This document shows, piece after piece, positions 36,430-46,431 of a DNA stretch of 64,000 nucleotides. Made by a program: the position numbers and the translations under genes. Source of the DNA: Pseudomonas fluorescens (GTDB lineage: Bacteria > Pseudomonadota > Gammaproteobacteria > Pseudomonadales > Pseudomonadaceae); NCBI RefSeq assembly GCF_001623525.1, contig NZ_CP015225.1:682001-746000 (forward strand). Direction: 5' to 3'. The stretch's first letter is position 1. Each line of letters begins with the position of its first letter. The notes beneath the pieces were generated by a model. The model was not told the DNA's origin and searched no databases. It saw only the letters and a program-made list of their open reading frames with translations.

Positions 36430-37455
36430 TCATCGAGAAACCCCAAGCGTCGACCCACGCTCAATCAACCGCGCCGCAAAATCCAGGGTCCGCACCGGCC
36501 CGTTGTCGCCACGCAAGCGCTTGAGCAGACATTCGAATGCACTGGCGCCAATCTCGGCGGTGGGTTGGGCCAGGGCAGTGATGCCGCTCCCCACCAACGG
36601 GTACCAATCCAGATCGTCGAGGGCGATCAGGCCTACGTCGTCGAACAAATGGCAACCCAGGTCGCGCAAGGTTTGAGTGGCGGCCAACGCAGCAATGCCG
36701 TTGGCGCAGAACAGTGCCTTGGGGCCAGCGCCCGGCTGGGCAAGGAAGGTCTTGATGCGGGCGGTCAACCGATCACAGGTTTCCACCACGGCGCCGGTCA
36801 GGGCAGGGCGACGCTCGATGCCGGCCTTGAAACTGTCGACCCGCTCGATCCGCGAGCTGGTGCCGTCGAAGGGCTCGGTGACCAGGAGCAGATCGCGATA
36901 ACCCCGTTGTTCAAGGTGGTCGAGCGCCATCGCGACGGCGGCCGGGTTATCCAGTCCCACCAGGTCGCTGTCGAGCCGATCGACCTTGCGATCCACCAGC
37001 ACCAGCGGCATCTCGCCGCGCAGTTCGAGCAGTTCCTCACGGTGATGACCGAGGGTGTTCACGATCAGCCCTTCGATGTTGTAGGCGCGCAGCAACGCCA
37101 GGTGCTGGCGTTCCTGCTCGTCGTCGCGGTCGGTGTTGCACACCACCAGGCTATAGCCATGGCGACGACAGGCGGTTTCCACGCCATGCATCACGGCAAT
37201 CGAATAAGGGTTGCGGATATCGGCCACCAGCATGCCGATCAGGCGTGTGCGCCCACGCTTGAGGCCGCGGGCCATCTGGTTCGGCCGGTAGCCCAGCTCG
37301 CTGATGGCCTGCTCGATGCGCCGGGCGATGGCCTCGGAGAGCAGGGCCCGGTCTTCGCCAATGAAACGCGAGACACTGGCCTTGGAGACCCCGGCGCGTT
37401 CGGCGACATCGAGCATGGTCACGCGGTTGCGCTGGGCGGCGGAGAAAGAAGTCAC
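36430..37455 (-). CDS. ptxS: PtxS, LacI-family regulator of 2-ketogluconate metabolism
   Basis: 341 residues from GTG 37455. The N-terminal extension up to V-T-M-L-D-V-A-E-R-A-G-V-S-K-A-S-V-S-R-F fits other PtxS proteins, so the GTG is favoured over the ATG 13 codons later. HTH about residues 14-35, hinge G-L-K-R-G-R-T-R-L-I, then a periplasmic-binding-like sensor domain. It represses kgu genes and itself. It has its own operator 37 bp upstream of the start and another upstream of kguE, consistent with autoregulation. Confidence 0.92.
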   Translation of the reverse strand: MTSFSAAQRNRVTMLDVAERAGVSKASVSRFIGEDRALLSEAIARRIEQAISELGYRPNQMARGLKRGRTRLIGMLVADIRNPYSIAVMHGVETACRRHGYSLVVCNTDRDDEQERQHLALLRAYNIEGLIVNTLGHHREELLELRGEMPLVLVDRKVDRLDSDLVGLDNPAAVAMALDHLEQRGYRDLLLVTEPFDGTSSRIERVDSFKAGIERRPALTGAVVETCDRLTARIKTFLAQPGAGPKALFCANGIAALAATQTLRDLGCHLFDDVGLIALDDLDWYPLVGSGITALAQPTAEIGASAFECLLKRLRGDNGPVRTLDFAARLIERGSTLGVSR

Positions 37456-37491
37456 GGATTGAAACCTGCTTATTGGATTTATTAGTGGTTC

Positions 37492-37505
37492 TGAAACCGG
37501 TTTCA
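37492..37505. promoter_or_regulatory. PtxS operator before ptxS
   Basis: A second perfect TGAAACCGGTTTCA, 37-50 bp upstream of the ptxS GTG. A half site GAAACC lies at 37461. The divergent WG-repeat gene starts 190 bp further on and could be affected from the same region. Confidence 0.93.
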
Positions 37506-37697
37506 GGAAACACCAGAACCCAATCGGTCGTCAAGGGCGACGTGTCGCAGGCACGACCAGCGGTGGTTCGCTTGCGTCGGACAGGGCGACGATCCAGACA
37601 GGTCTTCATCAGAACCGGGCCACCCAGGCGATTTGCAGCGCGCAAGGCCGTGTGGTTAGCTGCCTGTCTCCCCAGCCCGTTGACTGCCGAAACCACC

Positions 37698-39851
37698 ATG
37701 AACTTTACCCAGCCTCGTTTGAGATTGCTGTCGATACTGAGTGTGACCTTGTTGGTGGTGGGCTGTGCGTCCTATTACCTGTTTCGCCACAGCGGCGCGC
37801 CGGTAGATGAAGGTTTCGCCGCCGAGCAACTGAACGAAGGGGGCATGGAAGACATCGGTACGCTGGCAGCGCCCGAGGTGGAAAAACGCCTCAATTACTT
37901 GATTCAGGACACCGGTGAAACCCTCAGGTCCCTGGAGCTGATCAGCGACGCGCAATTGAGCCTGACCCTTTCGACGAGCGAGCCCGACGACGAGCAGCCA
38001 TTGCAATACGAGCCGCTGTTTGTCCCGTTCACCAGCGCGCAACTGAAAGCTGAGCTGGCGTCGATTCAAGGCTTGCGTTTTACCCAGCGGCTGTTTGCCG
38101 AGGGTTCTGAGGTGCGGCTCGATACCAGCCGCCTCGATCCGCTCTGGAAGCGCGCCGCCACGCCGGAGGAGCCGGCGGCGGAGCAGTACCTGCCGCAGCG
38201 CCTGCGTTTTCGCGATGGCAGCGAAACAACCTTCGCCGAGCTCAAGGTGTCGCCCCAGGTCGAGTCCGACGACACGATCTCGTCCCATGACGCCTTCGCC
38301 CTGTCGGTGAACAAATCCCTGGCGAGCCTCGGCCTCACGGTCGCTTACCGCAGCTACCCGGCGTTCAAGAAAGTGGTACTGGACAAGGATCACCCGAAAG
38401 TGACCCTGGACGGCGGTCAGTCCTTCCAGCTCACTGCCCTGGGTGATGACAGCGCGTCCGTGCGGTTGAGTACACCGAAATTGTCGACCTTCGTGGTGCA
38501 GGGGCTGGATGACGCGGGCAGGGCGCTCTACAGCGACGGTAATAACTCCCGGGCGTTCCCCTCCGATGGCGATATCGCGGCGTTGCACGAGTATTACAAC
38601 GCGCTGTTGCAGACCAAGGACGATCTCAAGCAGCTCAAGACCGGCCAGGCGGTGCAACAGCAATTGCAGCGCTTGACCGAGGTGCTGGCCGCTCAGGTGG
38701 GGCCGTTGAAAAACACCGAGGTCGACTATCGATTCGAGGCCACCCCGCAACGTATCGTCATCCATGTGCTCGATCCGATGGAAGACAACACCGTTGAGTT
38801 CGCCCAGGTCGACAACGTCCTTGCAGCACAAGCGCGTTACATCGCCCTGGACCGGAACGCCGAGCGCTATGGTTTCATCGATCAGGCTGGCCAGTGGTTG
38901 ATCAAGCCCCGTTGGGTGCAGGTGCAAGATAGCCAGATGGCCGATACCTACACGTTGTTTTCCCCGGAGAAGTCCAGCGACCCGGAGTCGGAGTGGCAGG
39001 CGTTGCGCAGCCAGCTCGCCTACTTCCCCGCCGGTAGCAACAAACTCGTAGACCTGCCGTTCGAATACATCACCGAGGCGTTGAGCAATGGCCTGCTGTT
39101 GGTGGAGCGCGAAACCAACGGCCCTTACGGGCTCTATGATGCCAAGCGTCATCGTTTCGTGTTGCCGATGAAATTCGTCAACCCTACCGTGACCGACAAC
39201 GTGTTCATCGCCCGTCTCGGCAAGCGAACCGATGTCATGGAAGGCCTGTACGGCGCCTATACCCTGGACGGCAAAGAGATCCTGCCGACGCAGTTCTCGG
39301 GCATCGAGTACCGCGAGGGGTTGCTCTACGCCAGCTCCGCCGATCGGAGTCGTCAAGACGTGTTCGACCTGCAAGGTAAACGGATCAACCTTCAGGTGGA
39401 CAACGTGATAGGCCGGTTTGTCGGGCAACAACCGCTATTGGTGCAAGACACTAAAAGCCGGAAATTCGCTTTTATCGATCGCCAGGGCGCGCGGCTACCC
39501 ATCAAGTTGCCGTATGACGAAGTGACGCCGTTTTCCAACGGCATGGCGGTGGTCGGACGCGATGGCAGCTACGGTGCCATCGACCTGGCGGGCAGGTTGC
39601 AGGTGCCGCTGGATTACAACCAGATCAGCGCGTTCCAGACCCACTACGCCGCAGCCATCCGGGCCGATGGTGGTTCCGGCCTGGTCTTGATCAGTCGGGA
39701 CAACAAGGTGATCAAGGAACTGGGGTCCTACACCAGCCTGGACGTGCCGGATAACGGCAATGAGGCTCGTTATTACGTGAGGGATCCGAATAACAGTGAC
39801 GAGTACCTGGTTTATGACGCCGATGGCAATCTCGTGAAGAAAGACGGATAA
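37698..39851 (+). CDS. WG-repeat lipoprotein
   Basis: 717 residues from ATG 37698 (MNFTQPRLRLLSILSVTLLVVGC), a lipoprotein signal with lipobox V-V-G-C. The N-terminal half is beta-rich without a recognised domain. The second half (from about residue 395) holds several WG repeats, beginning Y-G-F-I-D-Q-A-G-Q-W-L-I-K-P-R-W and later F-A-F-I-D-R-Q-G and Y-G-A-I-D-L-A-G-R-L-Q. The longer in-frame region upstream overlaps the ptxS promoter and is rejected. Likely outer-membrane- or inner-membrane-anchored in the periplasm; role unknown. Confidence 0.72.
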   Translation: MNFTQPRLRLLSILSVTLLVVGCASYYLFRHSGAPVDEGFAAEQLNEGGMEDIGTLAAPEVEKRLNYLIQDTGETLRSLELISDAQLSLTLSTSEPDDEQPLQYEPLFVPFTSAQLKAELASIQGLRFTQRLFAEGSEVRLDTSRLDPLWKRAATPEEPAAEQYLPQRLRFRDGSETTFAELKVSPQVESDDTISSHDAFALSVNKSLASLGLTVAYRSYPAFKKVVLDKDHPKVTLDGGQSFQLTALGDDSASVRLSTPKLSTFVVQGLDDAGRALYSDGNNSRAFPSDGDIAALHEYYNALLQTKDDLKQLKTGQAVQQQLQRLTEVLAAQVGPLKNTEVDYRFEATPQRIVIHVLDPMEDNTVEFAQVDNVLAAQARYIALDRNAERYGFIDQAGQWLIKPRWVQVQDSQMADTYTLFSPEKSSDPESEWQALRSQLAYFPAGSNKLVDLPFEYITEALSNGLLLVERETNGPYGLYDAKRHRFVLPMKFVNPTVTDNVFIARLGKRTDVMEGLYGAYTLDGKEILPTQFSGIEYREGLLYASSADRSRQDVFDLQGKRINLQVDNVIGRFVGQQPLLVQDTKSRKFAFIDRQGARLPIKLPYDEVTPFSNGMAVVGRDGSYGAIDLAGRLQVPLDYNQISAFQTHYAAAIRADGGSGLVLISRDNKVIKELGSYTSLDVPDNGNEARYYVRDPNNSDEYLVYDADGNLVKKDG

Positions 39852-39900
39852 AGGCGGACGCACTGATTCCTCGCCACAGGAGCGTGTTCGTGTCCGGATC

Positions 39901-40254
39901 TCAGAGCTGGCTTATATAGGTCCCCGTCCCCTTGAGGATGTTCTGCAACGTCAGTTCCACTTCCGCCAGGTCCGCCGTATCGGTGTCGTGGGTGATCTCC
40001 AGCACATCGTCGCCGTTGAGCGCATCGGCATCCGCCGGGGCAATTTCAATCAGCAAGTGGGTCGGGCTGAGGGTGACCTTGACGCCGTCCAGTGTCGAAG
40101 GCTCTCCATCGAGGGCGATTTCCAGTTCGTCTTCGTCGGGGTAGCGCGTCATCAGGAACATGTCGCCCTGGGTGCTGTGGCAGCAGAGCATGGCCATGTT
40201 GTCTTCTTCTTCATCACACGGGTTGGCGATCAGAAGGGCGGTGGTCATTTTCAT
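39901..40254 (-). CDS. Small acidic conserved protein, 117 residues
   Basis: From ATG 40254 (MKMTTALLIANPCDEEEDNM) with GGAG 9 nt upstream. Very acidic, with C-D-E-E-E-D near the start, M-A-M-L-C-C-H and T-H-D-T-D-T-A-D later. No TM helix or signal. Convergent with the WG-repeat gene and divergent from gdhB. It looks like a conserved Pseudomonas protein; family not recognised. Confidence 0.65.
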   Translation of the reverse strand: MKMTTALLIANPCDEEEDNMAMLCCHSTQGDMFLMTRYPDEDELEIALDGEPSTLDGVKVTLSPTHLLIEIAPADADALNGDDVLEITHDTDTADLAEVELTLQNILKGTGTYISQL

Positions 40255-40685
40255 GGTGAAGGCTCCAGGATCGAGTGCACCTGCGGGGTGCAAAAAGTGG
40301 ATTCTGCCAGCGCGAAGGATTTTCTGCTGGTTTACCGCCTCGGGGTGCCGTTTGGCCCCCAGCCTGCTAGGGTTGTCCGGTGCGTACCGGCTGTTTAGCT
40401 AGCCGATGACCGAATATGTCGCAGCGCTGCAAGCAGGCAGGTTGTCGCACTCGTTAAGCTGCGCAACGGATGTGCACCTGCAAAGGCCATCCCACGGGTG
40501 TTTTTTGCAGGTGCCCATGACATGAAATTACATGGAAAAGGATGTGACCTGCGGGTCCTGTCCAGCTTCATCCACCTGTCATCCTGTTTCCTCTGCCCGA
40601 GAATCAGGAACGGGATGGCCGATAACCCCGCAAGGGGTTGCACGCGACGCTTTCATCAATAACAAGCCCAAGCGGAGTACCACAG
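40255..40685. promoter_or_regulatory. Promoter region between the acidic protein gene and gdhB
   Basis: 431 bp with no gene. It contains an 11-bp perfect inverted repeat, GCACCTGCAAA (40474-40484) and TTTGCAGGTGC (40504-40514), with a 19-nt loop, some 170 bp before gdhB. Near-palindromic GCTAGCTAAACAGCC-like sequence lies about 40390-40405. Promoters for both genes must be here. Confidence 0.6.
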
Positions 40686-43600
40686 ATGGCGTTCTTCACC
40701 GCAGCCAGCAAGGCCGACTTCCAGCATCAACTGCAAGCGGCACTGGCGCAGCACATCAGTGAACAGGCACTGCCACAAGTGGCGCTGTTCGCTGAACAAT
40801 TCTTCGGCATCATTTCCCTCGATGAACTTACCCAGCGCCGGTTGTCCGACCTCGCCGGCTGCACCCTGTCTGCCTGGCGCCTGCTTGAGCGCTTCGATCA
40901 CGCGCAGCCGCAGGTGCGCGTCTACAACCCCGATTACGAACGCCACGGCTGGCAGTCGACCCACACGGCCGTGGAAGTGCTGCACCACGACCTGCCATTC
41001 CTGGTGGACTCGGTCCGCACCGAGCTGAACCGTCGCGGCTACAGCATTCATACCCTGCAAACCACCGTGCTGAGCGTGCGTCGCGGCAGCAAGGGCGAGT
41101 TGCTGGAAATCCTGCCTAAAGGCACCCAGGGCGACGATATCCTGCAAGAGTCGTTGATGTACCTGGAAATCGACCGTTGCGCCAACGCCGCCGAACTCAA
41201 CGTCCTGAGCAAGGAACTTGAGCAAGTGCTGGGCGAAGTGCGCGTGGCCGTGGCTGATTTCGAACCGATGAAAGCCAAGGTCCAGGAAATCCTCGACAGC
41301 CTGGACAGCAGCGCCTACGCCATCGAGGCTGATGAAAAGAGCGAGATCAAGAGCTTCCTGGAATGGCTGGTGGGTAACCACTTCACCTTCCTGGGCTACG
41401 AAGAGTTCGTGGTTCGTGACGAGGCCGATGGTGGCCACATCGAGTACAACCCCGATTCGTTCCTGGGCCTGACCAAATTGCTGCGCGCCGGCCTGACCGC
41501 CGAAGACCTGCGCATCGAAGACTACGCGGTCAATTACCTGCGCGAACCGACGCCGCTGTCGTTCGCCAAGGCCGCGCACCCGAGCCGCGTACACCGTCCG
41601 GCCTATCCGGACTACGTGTCGATCCGTGAAATCGACGCCGACGGCAAGGTCATCAAGGAATGCCGCTTCATGGGCCTGTACACCTCTTCGGTGTATGGCG
41701 AGAGCGTGCGGGCCATCCCGTACATCCGCCGCAAGGTCGCGGAAATCGAGCGTCGCTCGGGCTTCCAGGCCAAGGCGCACCTGGGCAAGGAACTGGCCCA
41801 GGTGGTCGAAGTGCTGCCCCGTGACGACCTGTTCCAGACGCCGGTGGACGAGCTGTTCAGCACCGTCATGTCCATCGTGCAGATCCAGGAACGCAACAAG
41901 ATCCGCGTGTTCCTGCGCAAAGACCCGTATGGCCGTTTCTGCTACTGCCTGGCCTACGTGCCACGTGACATCTATTCCACCGAAGTGCGCCAGAAGATCC
42001 AGCAAGTACTGATGGATCGCCTGAAGGCCTCGGACTGCGAGTTCTGGACCTTCTTCTCCGAATCCGTACTGGCCCGTGTACAACTGATCCTGCGGGTGGA
42101 CCCGAAGAACCGCATCGACATCGACCCGTTGCTGCTGGAAAAAGAAGTCGTGCAGGCGTGCCGCAGCTGGAAGGACGACTACGCCAGCCTGGTCGTCGAG
42201 AGCTTCGGTGAAGCCCAGGGCACCAACGTGCTGTCGGATTTCCCGAAAGGTTTCCCGGCCGGCTACCGCGAGCGCTTTGCTGCGCACTCGGCCGTGGTCG
42301 ACATGCAGCACCTGCTGAGCCTGAGCGAAAAAAATCCGCTGGTCATGAGCTTCTACCAGCCGCTGGGCCAGGTCTCCGGCCAGCGTGAGCTGCACTGCAA
42401 GCTGTATCACGCCGATACGCCACTGGCGCTGTCCGACGTGCTGCCGATCCTGGAAAACCTCGGCCTGCGCGTGCTGGGTGAATTCCCGTACCGCCTGCGC
42501 CACACCAATGGCCGCGAGTTCTGGATCCATGACTTCGCGTTCACCGCCGCCGAAGGCCTGGACCTGGATATCCAGCAACTCAACGACACCTTGCAGGACG
42601 CCTTCGTCCACATCGTGCGTGGCGATGCCGAGAACGATGCGTTCAACCGCCTGGTGCTGACCGCCGGCCTGCCATGGCGCGACGTGGCGCTGCTGCGTGC
42701 CTATGCCCGTTACCTGAAGCAGATCCGCCTGGGCTTCGACCTGGGTTACATCGCCAGCACCCTGAACAACCACACCGATATCGCTCGCGAGTTGACCCGG
42801 TTGTTCAAGACCCGCTTCTACCTGGCGCGCAAACTCACCGGCGATGACCTGGAAGACAAGCAACTGCGCCTGGAGCAAGCGATTCTCTCGGCCCTGGACG
42901 ACGTCCAGGTGCTCAACGAAGACCGCATCCTGCGTCGCTACCTGGACCTGATCAAGGCCACCCTGCGGACCAACTTCTACCAGACCGACGCCAACGGCCA
43001 GAACAAGTCCTACTTCAGCTTCAAGTTCAACCCGCACCTGATCCCGGAACTGCCCAAGCCCGTACCGAAGTTCGAGATATTCGTGTACTCGCCACGGGTC
43101 GAAGGCGTGCACCTGCGCTTCGGCAACGTGGCCCGCGGTGGCCTGCGCTGGTCCGACCGTGAAGAAGACTACCGCACCGAAGTGCTCGGCCTGGTAAAAG
43201 CCCAGCAAGTGAAGAACTCGGTGATCGTGCCGGTGGGCGCCAAGGGCGGTTTCTTGCCACGTCGCCTGCCGTTGGGCGGCAGCCGGGACGAGATCGCGGC
43301 CGAGGGCATCGCCTGCTACCGCATCTTCATCTCGGGCCTGTTGGACATCACCGACAACCTGAAGGACGGCGCGCTGGTACCGCCGGCCAACGTCGTGCGT
43401 CATGACGACGATGACCCGTACCTGGTGGTGGCGGCGGACAAGGGCACTGCGACCTTCTCCGACATCGCCAACGGTATCGCCATCGACTATGGCTTCTGGC
43501 TCGGCGATGCGTTCGCCTCCGGCGGTTCGGCGGGCTACGACCACAAGAAAATGGGCATCACCGCCAAGGGCGCGTGGGTCGGCGTGCAGCGCCACTTCCG

Positions 43601-45554
43601 CGAACGCGGCATCAATGTCCAGGAAGACAGCATCACCGTGGTGGGTGTCGGCGACATGGCCGGCGACGTGTTCGGCAACGGCTTGTTGATGTCCGACAAG
43701 CTGCAACTGGTCGCGGCCTTCAACCACCTGCACATCTTCATCGACCCGAACCCGGAGCCTGCCAGCAGCTTTGCCGAGCGCCAGCGCCTGTTCGATCTGC
43801 CGCGTTCGGCCTGGACCGACTACGACACCAGCATCATGTCCGAAGGCGGCGGTATCTTCTCGCGTAGCGCGAAGAGCATTGCCATCTCGCCACAGATGAA
43901 AGAACGCTTCGACATCAAGGCCGACAAACTGACCCCGACCGAGCTGCTCAACGCCTTGCTCAAGGCACCGGTGGATCTGTTGTGGAACGGCGGTATCGGC
44001 ACCTACGTCAAGGCCAGCACTGAAAGCCACGCCGATGTCGGCGACAAGGCCAACGATGCACTGCGCGTGAACGGCAACGAACTGCGCTGCAAGGTCGTGG
44101 GCGAGGGCGGCAACCTGGGCATGACCCAACTGGGTCGCGTCGAGTTCGGCCTCAATGGCGGCGGTTCCAACACCGACTTCATCGACAACGCCGGCGGCGT
44201 GGACTGCTCCGACCACGAAGTGAACATCAAGATCCTGCTCAACGAAGTGGTGCAGGCCGGCGACATGACCGACAAGCAACGCAACCAGTTGCTGGCGAGC
44301 ATGACCGACGAAGTCGGTGGCTTGGTGTTGGGCAACAACTACAAGCAGACCCAGGCCCTGTCCCTGGCGGCCCGTCGCGCTTTCGTGCGGATCGCCGAGT
44401 ACAAGCGCCTGATGAACGACCTGGAAGCCCGTGGCAAGCTGGACCGCGCCATCGAGTTCCTGCCGACCGAAGAACAGCTGGCCGAACGTGTCGCGGCGGG
44501 CCATGGCCTGACCCGTGCCGAACTGTCGGTGCTGATCTCCTACAGCAAGATCGACCTCAAGGAAGCGCTGCTCAACTCCCTGGTACCGGACGACGACTAC
44601 CTGACCCGTGACATGGAGACCGCGTTCCCGCCGACACTGGTGAGCAAGTTCTCCGAGGCCATGCGTCGCCATCGCCTCAAGCGCGAGATCGTCAGCACCC
44701 AGATCGCCAACGACCTGGTCAACCACATGGGCATCACCTTCGTTCAACGGCTCAAGGAGTCGACGGGCATGAGCCCGGCGAACGTGGCGGGCGCTTATGT
44801 GATCGTGCGCGATATTTTCCATCTCCCGCACTGGTTCCGGCAGATCGAAGCCCTGGACCACCAGGTGTCCGCCGACGTGCAACTGGAGCTGATGGACGAG
44901 CTGATGCGCCTGGGGCGTCGCGCCACGCGCTGGTTCCTGCGCAGCCGCCGCAACGAGCAGAACGCTGCCCGTGACGTGGCGCACTTCGGTCCGCACCTGG
45001 CGGCGTTGGGCCTCAAGCTTGACGAACTGCTGGAAGGTCCGACCCGCGAAGGCTGGCAGACCCGCTACCAGGCCTACGTGGCCGCTGGTGTGCCGGAGCT
45101 GCTGGCGCGCATGGTTGCCGGCACCACGCACCTGTACACCTTGCTGCCGATCATCGAGGCGTCCGACGTCACCGGCCAGAACGCCGCCGATGTGGCCAAG
45201 GCTTACTTCGCCGTGGGCAGCGCCCTGGACATCACCTGGTACCTGCAACAGATCAGCGCACTGCCGGTGGAAAACAACTGGCAGGCACTGGCCCGTGAAG
45301 CGTTCCGTGATGATGTCGACTGGCAACAGCGGGCGATCACCATCTCGGTCCTGCAAGAGGGCGATGGCGCCCAGGACGTGGAAACTCGCCTGGCACTGTG
45401 GCTGGAGCAGCACCACGAAATGGTCGAGCGCTGGCGTGCCATGCTGGTGGACATCCGTGCTGCCAGCGGTACCGACTACGCCATGTACGCGGTCGCCAAC
45501 CGCGAGCTGTTGGACGTGGCAATGAGCGGTCAGGCGGTCGTGACGGCCAACTGA
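40686..45554 (+). CDS. gdhB: NAD-specific glutamate dehydrogenase, large (type IV) form
   Basis: 1622 residues from ATG 40686 (MAFFTAASKADFQHQLQ), CGGAG upstream. It is the 180-kDa class: a long N-terminal regulatory region (ACT-like), then the catalytic core with P-V-G-A-K-G-G-F (active-site Lys, about residue 850) and the NAD-binding G-V-G-D-M-A-G-D-V-F-G-N-G (about 988), and a C-terminal domain. It deaminates glutamate to 2-oxoglutarate, linking amino-acid catabolism with the TCA cycle. A strong terminator follows. Confidence 0.95.
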   Translation: MAFFTAASKADFQHQLQAALAQHISEQALPQVALFAEQFFGIISLDELTQRRLSDLAGCTLSAWRLLERFDHAQPQVRVYNPDYERHGWQSTHTAVEVLHHDLPFLVDSVRTELNRRGYSIHTLQTTVLSVRRGSKGELLEILPKGTQGDDILQESLMYLEIDRCANAAELNVLSKELEQVLGEVRVAVADFEPMKAKVQEILDSLDSSAYAIEADEKSEIKSFLEWLVGNHFTFLGYEEFVVRDEADGGHIEYNPDSFLGLTKLLRAGLTAEDLRIEDYAVNYLREPTPLSFAKAAHPSRVHRPAYPDYVSIREIDADGKVIKECRFMGLYTSSVYGESVRAIPYIRRKVAEIERRSGFQAKAHLGKELAQVVEVLPRDDLFQTPVDELFSTVMSIVQIQERNKIRVFLRKDPYGRFCYCLAYVPRDIYSTEVRQKIQQVLMDRLKASDCEFWTFFSESVLARVQLILRVDPKNRIDIDPLLLEKEVVQACRSWKDDYASLVVESFGEAQGTNVLSDFPKGFPAGYRERFAAHSAVVDMQHLLSLSEKNPLVMSFYQPLGQVSGQRELHCKLYHADTPLALSDVLPILENLGLRVLGEFPYRLRHTNGREFWIHDFAFTAAEGLDLDIQQLNDTLQDAFVHIVRGDAENDAFNRLVLTAGLPWRDVALLRAYARYLKQIRLGFDLGYIASTLNNHTDIARELTRLFKTRFYLARKLTGDDLEDKQLRLEQAILSALDDVQVLNEDRILRRYLDLIKATLRTNFYQTDANGQNKSYFSFKFNPHLIPELPKPVPKFEIFVYSPRVEGVHLRFGNVARGGLRWSDREEDYRTEVLGLVKAQQVKNSVIVPVGAKGGFLPRRLPLGGSRDEIAAEGIACYRIFISGLLDITDNLKDGALVPPANVVRHDDDDPYLVVAADKGTATFSDIANGIAIDYGFWLGDAFASGGSAGYDHKKMGITAKGAWVGVQRHFRERGINVQEDSITVVGVGDMAGDVFGNGLLMSDKLQLVAAFNHLHIFIDPNPEPASSFAERQRLFDLPRSAWTDYDTSIMSEGGGIFSRSAKSIAISPQMKERFDIKADKLTPTELLNALLKAPVDLLWNGGIGTYVKASTESHADVGDKANDALRVNGNELRCKVVGEGGNLGMTQLGRVEFGLNGGGSNTDFIDNAGGVDCSDHEVNIKILLNEVVQAGDMTDKQRNQLLASMTDEVGGLVLGNNYKQTQALSLAARRAFVRIAEYKRLMNDLEARGKLDRAIEFLPTEEQLAERVAAGHGLTRAELSVLISYSKIDLKEALLNSLVPDDDYLTRDMETAFPPTLVSKFSEAMRRHRLKREIVSTQIANDLVNHMGITFVQRLKESTGMSPANVAGAYVIVRDIFHLPHWFRQIEALDHQVSADVQLELMDELMRLGRRATRWFLRSRRNEQNAARDVAHFGPHLAALGLKLDELLEGPTREGWQTRYQAYVAAGVPELLARMVAGTTHLYTLLPIIEASDVTGQNAADVAKAYFAVGSALDITWYLQQISALPVENNWQALAREAFRDDVDWQQRAITISVLQEGDGAQDVETRLALWLEQHHEMVERWRAMLVDIRAASGTDYAMYAVANRELLDVAMSGQAVVTAN

Positions 45555-45568
45555 TCCGGCGTTGAATG

Positions 45569-45602
45569 AAAAAGCCCCGCATTGAGAGATGCGGGGCTTT
45601 TT
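45569..45602 (+). terminator. Intrinsic terminator of gdhB
   Basis: AAAAAGCCCCGCAT paired with ATGCGGGGCTTTTT across a 6-nt loop, 14 bp past the stop and ending in seven T. Confidence 0.93.
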
Positions 45603-45629
45603 TTGCTTTCAAGATTCACTGTGGCCCCC

Positions 45630-45716
45630 TGTGGGAGCGGGCTTGCTCGCGAATGCGTCGGGTCAGCTTGCACAAGTGTTGGATATGCCGCCGTCTTCGC
45701 GAGCCCGCTCCCACAG
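45630..45716. repeat. REPIN of the second family (GGGCTTGCTCGC variant)
   Basis: TGTGGGAGCGGGCTTGCTCGCGAA at left and TTCGCGAGCCCGCTCCCACA at right, both with paired GCGGGC/GCCCGC stems. It lies between the gdhB terminator and the cupin gene. Confidence 0.88.
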
Positions 45717-45733
45717 GGGACTGCGTTGATCCG

Positions 45734-46138
45734 TTAGTTCTTCAGCGGAATCAACACCGCCTCTTTCTCACCCATCACCATGAACACCAGCAGTTTCGCC
45801 GGCTCTGTCGAGCTGGCGTTTTTCGAAACCAGATGCTCGGAACCCGCTGCTTCGTACCAAAACTCCCCGGCCTTGTAGGTCGTCGCCGGCTCGCCTTTGA
45901 CCTGGGAGGTGATGGCGCCTTCCAGCACATAGGCCATGGCCGTTCCTTCGTGTTTGTGGGCAACGGACGACTGGCCGGGGGCGTAGTCGACCGTCAGCAT
46001 CATGGTTTTTTTACCCGGCAGGTTCTTCAGCATCTTCTCCTGCAGTACGTTGACCTTTTCCGAAGGCGCGGTTTCGTGGGCATAGACCGGGGCCAGGGGC
46101 AGCAGACTGAGGGTGGCGATCAGGCAGAGGGTTTTCAT
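45734..46138 (-). CDS. Exported cupin-domain protein
   Basis: 134 residues. Signal peptide MKTLCLIATLSLLPLAPVYA. A single cupin barrel with motif 1 V-A-H-K-H-E-G-T-A-M-A-Y-V-L-E-G and motif 2 G-E-F-W-Y-E-A-A-G-S-E-H. The two His and one Glu typical of metal binding are kept, with the last His in S-E-H. AAGG before ATG. Periplasmic, function unknown. Confidence 0.82.
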   Translation of the reverse strand: MKTLCLIATLSLLPLAPVYAHETAPSEKVNVLQEKMLKNLPGKKTMMLTVDYAPGQSSVAHKHEGTAMAYVLEGAITSQVKGEPATTYKAGEFWYEAAGSEHLVSKNASSTEPAKLLVFMVMGEKEAVLIPLKN

Positions 46139-46289
46139 TGCAATGACCTTCGTGGGTTTGAGTGAGTTCGCGCTGGCGCGGCGATGGATTCACCCTAAGC
46201 CCCACGGTGGTGCAAACAAACGTCCAATCTTTCGGAAGGTGGGTAGACCAATGGGGGGCGGAGAATTTCCATCAGGCTGGCTCGTACCC

Positions 46290-46418
46290 GTGGCGAGGGA
46301 GCTTGCTCCCGCTGGGTGGCGAAGCCGCCCCAACCGGAGCGCCGCCACTGTCCAGGTAAACCGCATCAGCCGGTTTACGACTGCTGCGCAGCCGAGCGGG
46401 AGCAAGCTCCCTCGCCAC
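46290..46418. repeat. REPIN 10 (GGGAGC-stem type)
   Basis: Between the cupin start and the ABM-domain gene's stop. Inner hairpins GGGTGGCGAAGCCGCCC and CGACTGCTGCGCAGCCG. Confidence 0.88.
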
Positions 46419-46431
46419 GGGGTAAGAGCGC

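Noticed and set aside
37473..37697. 75-codon upstream extension of the WG-repeat lipoprotein
   Set aside because: It would cover the ptxS operator and promoter and would bury the lipoprotein signal peptide inside the chain.
40656..45416. 1586-codon open frame antisense to gdhB
   Set aside because: A mirror of the high-GC codon bias of gdhB; composition is His/Gln/Val-rich with no recognisable domain and no ribosome-binding site.
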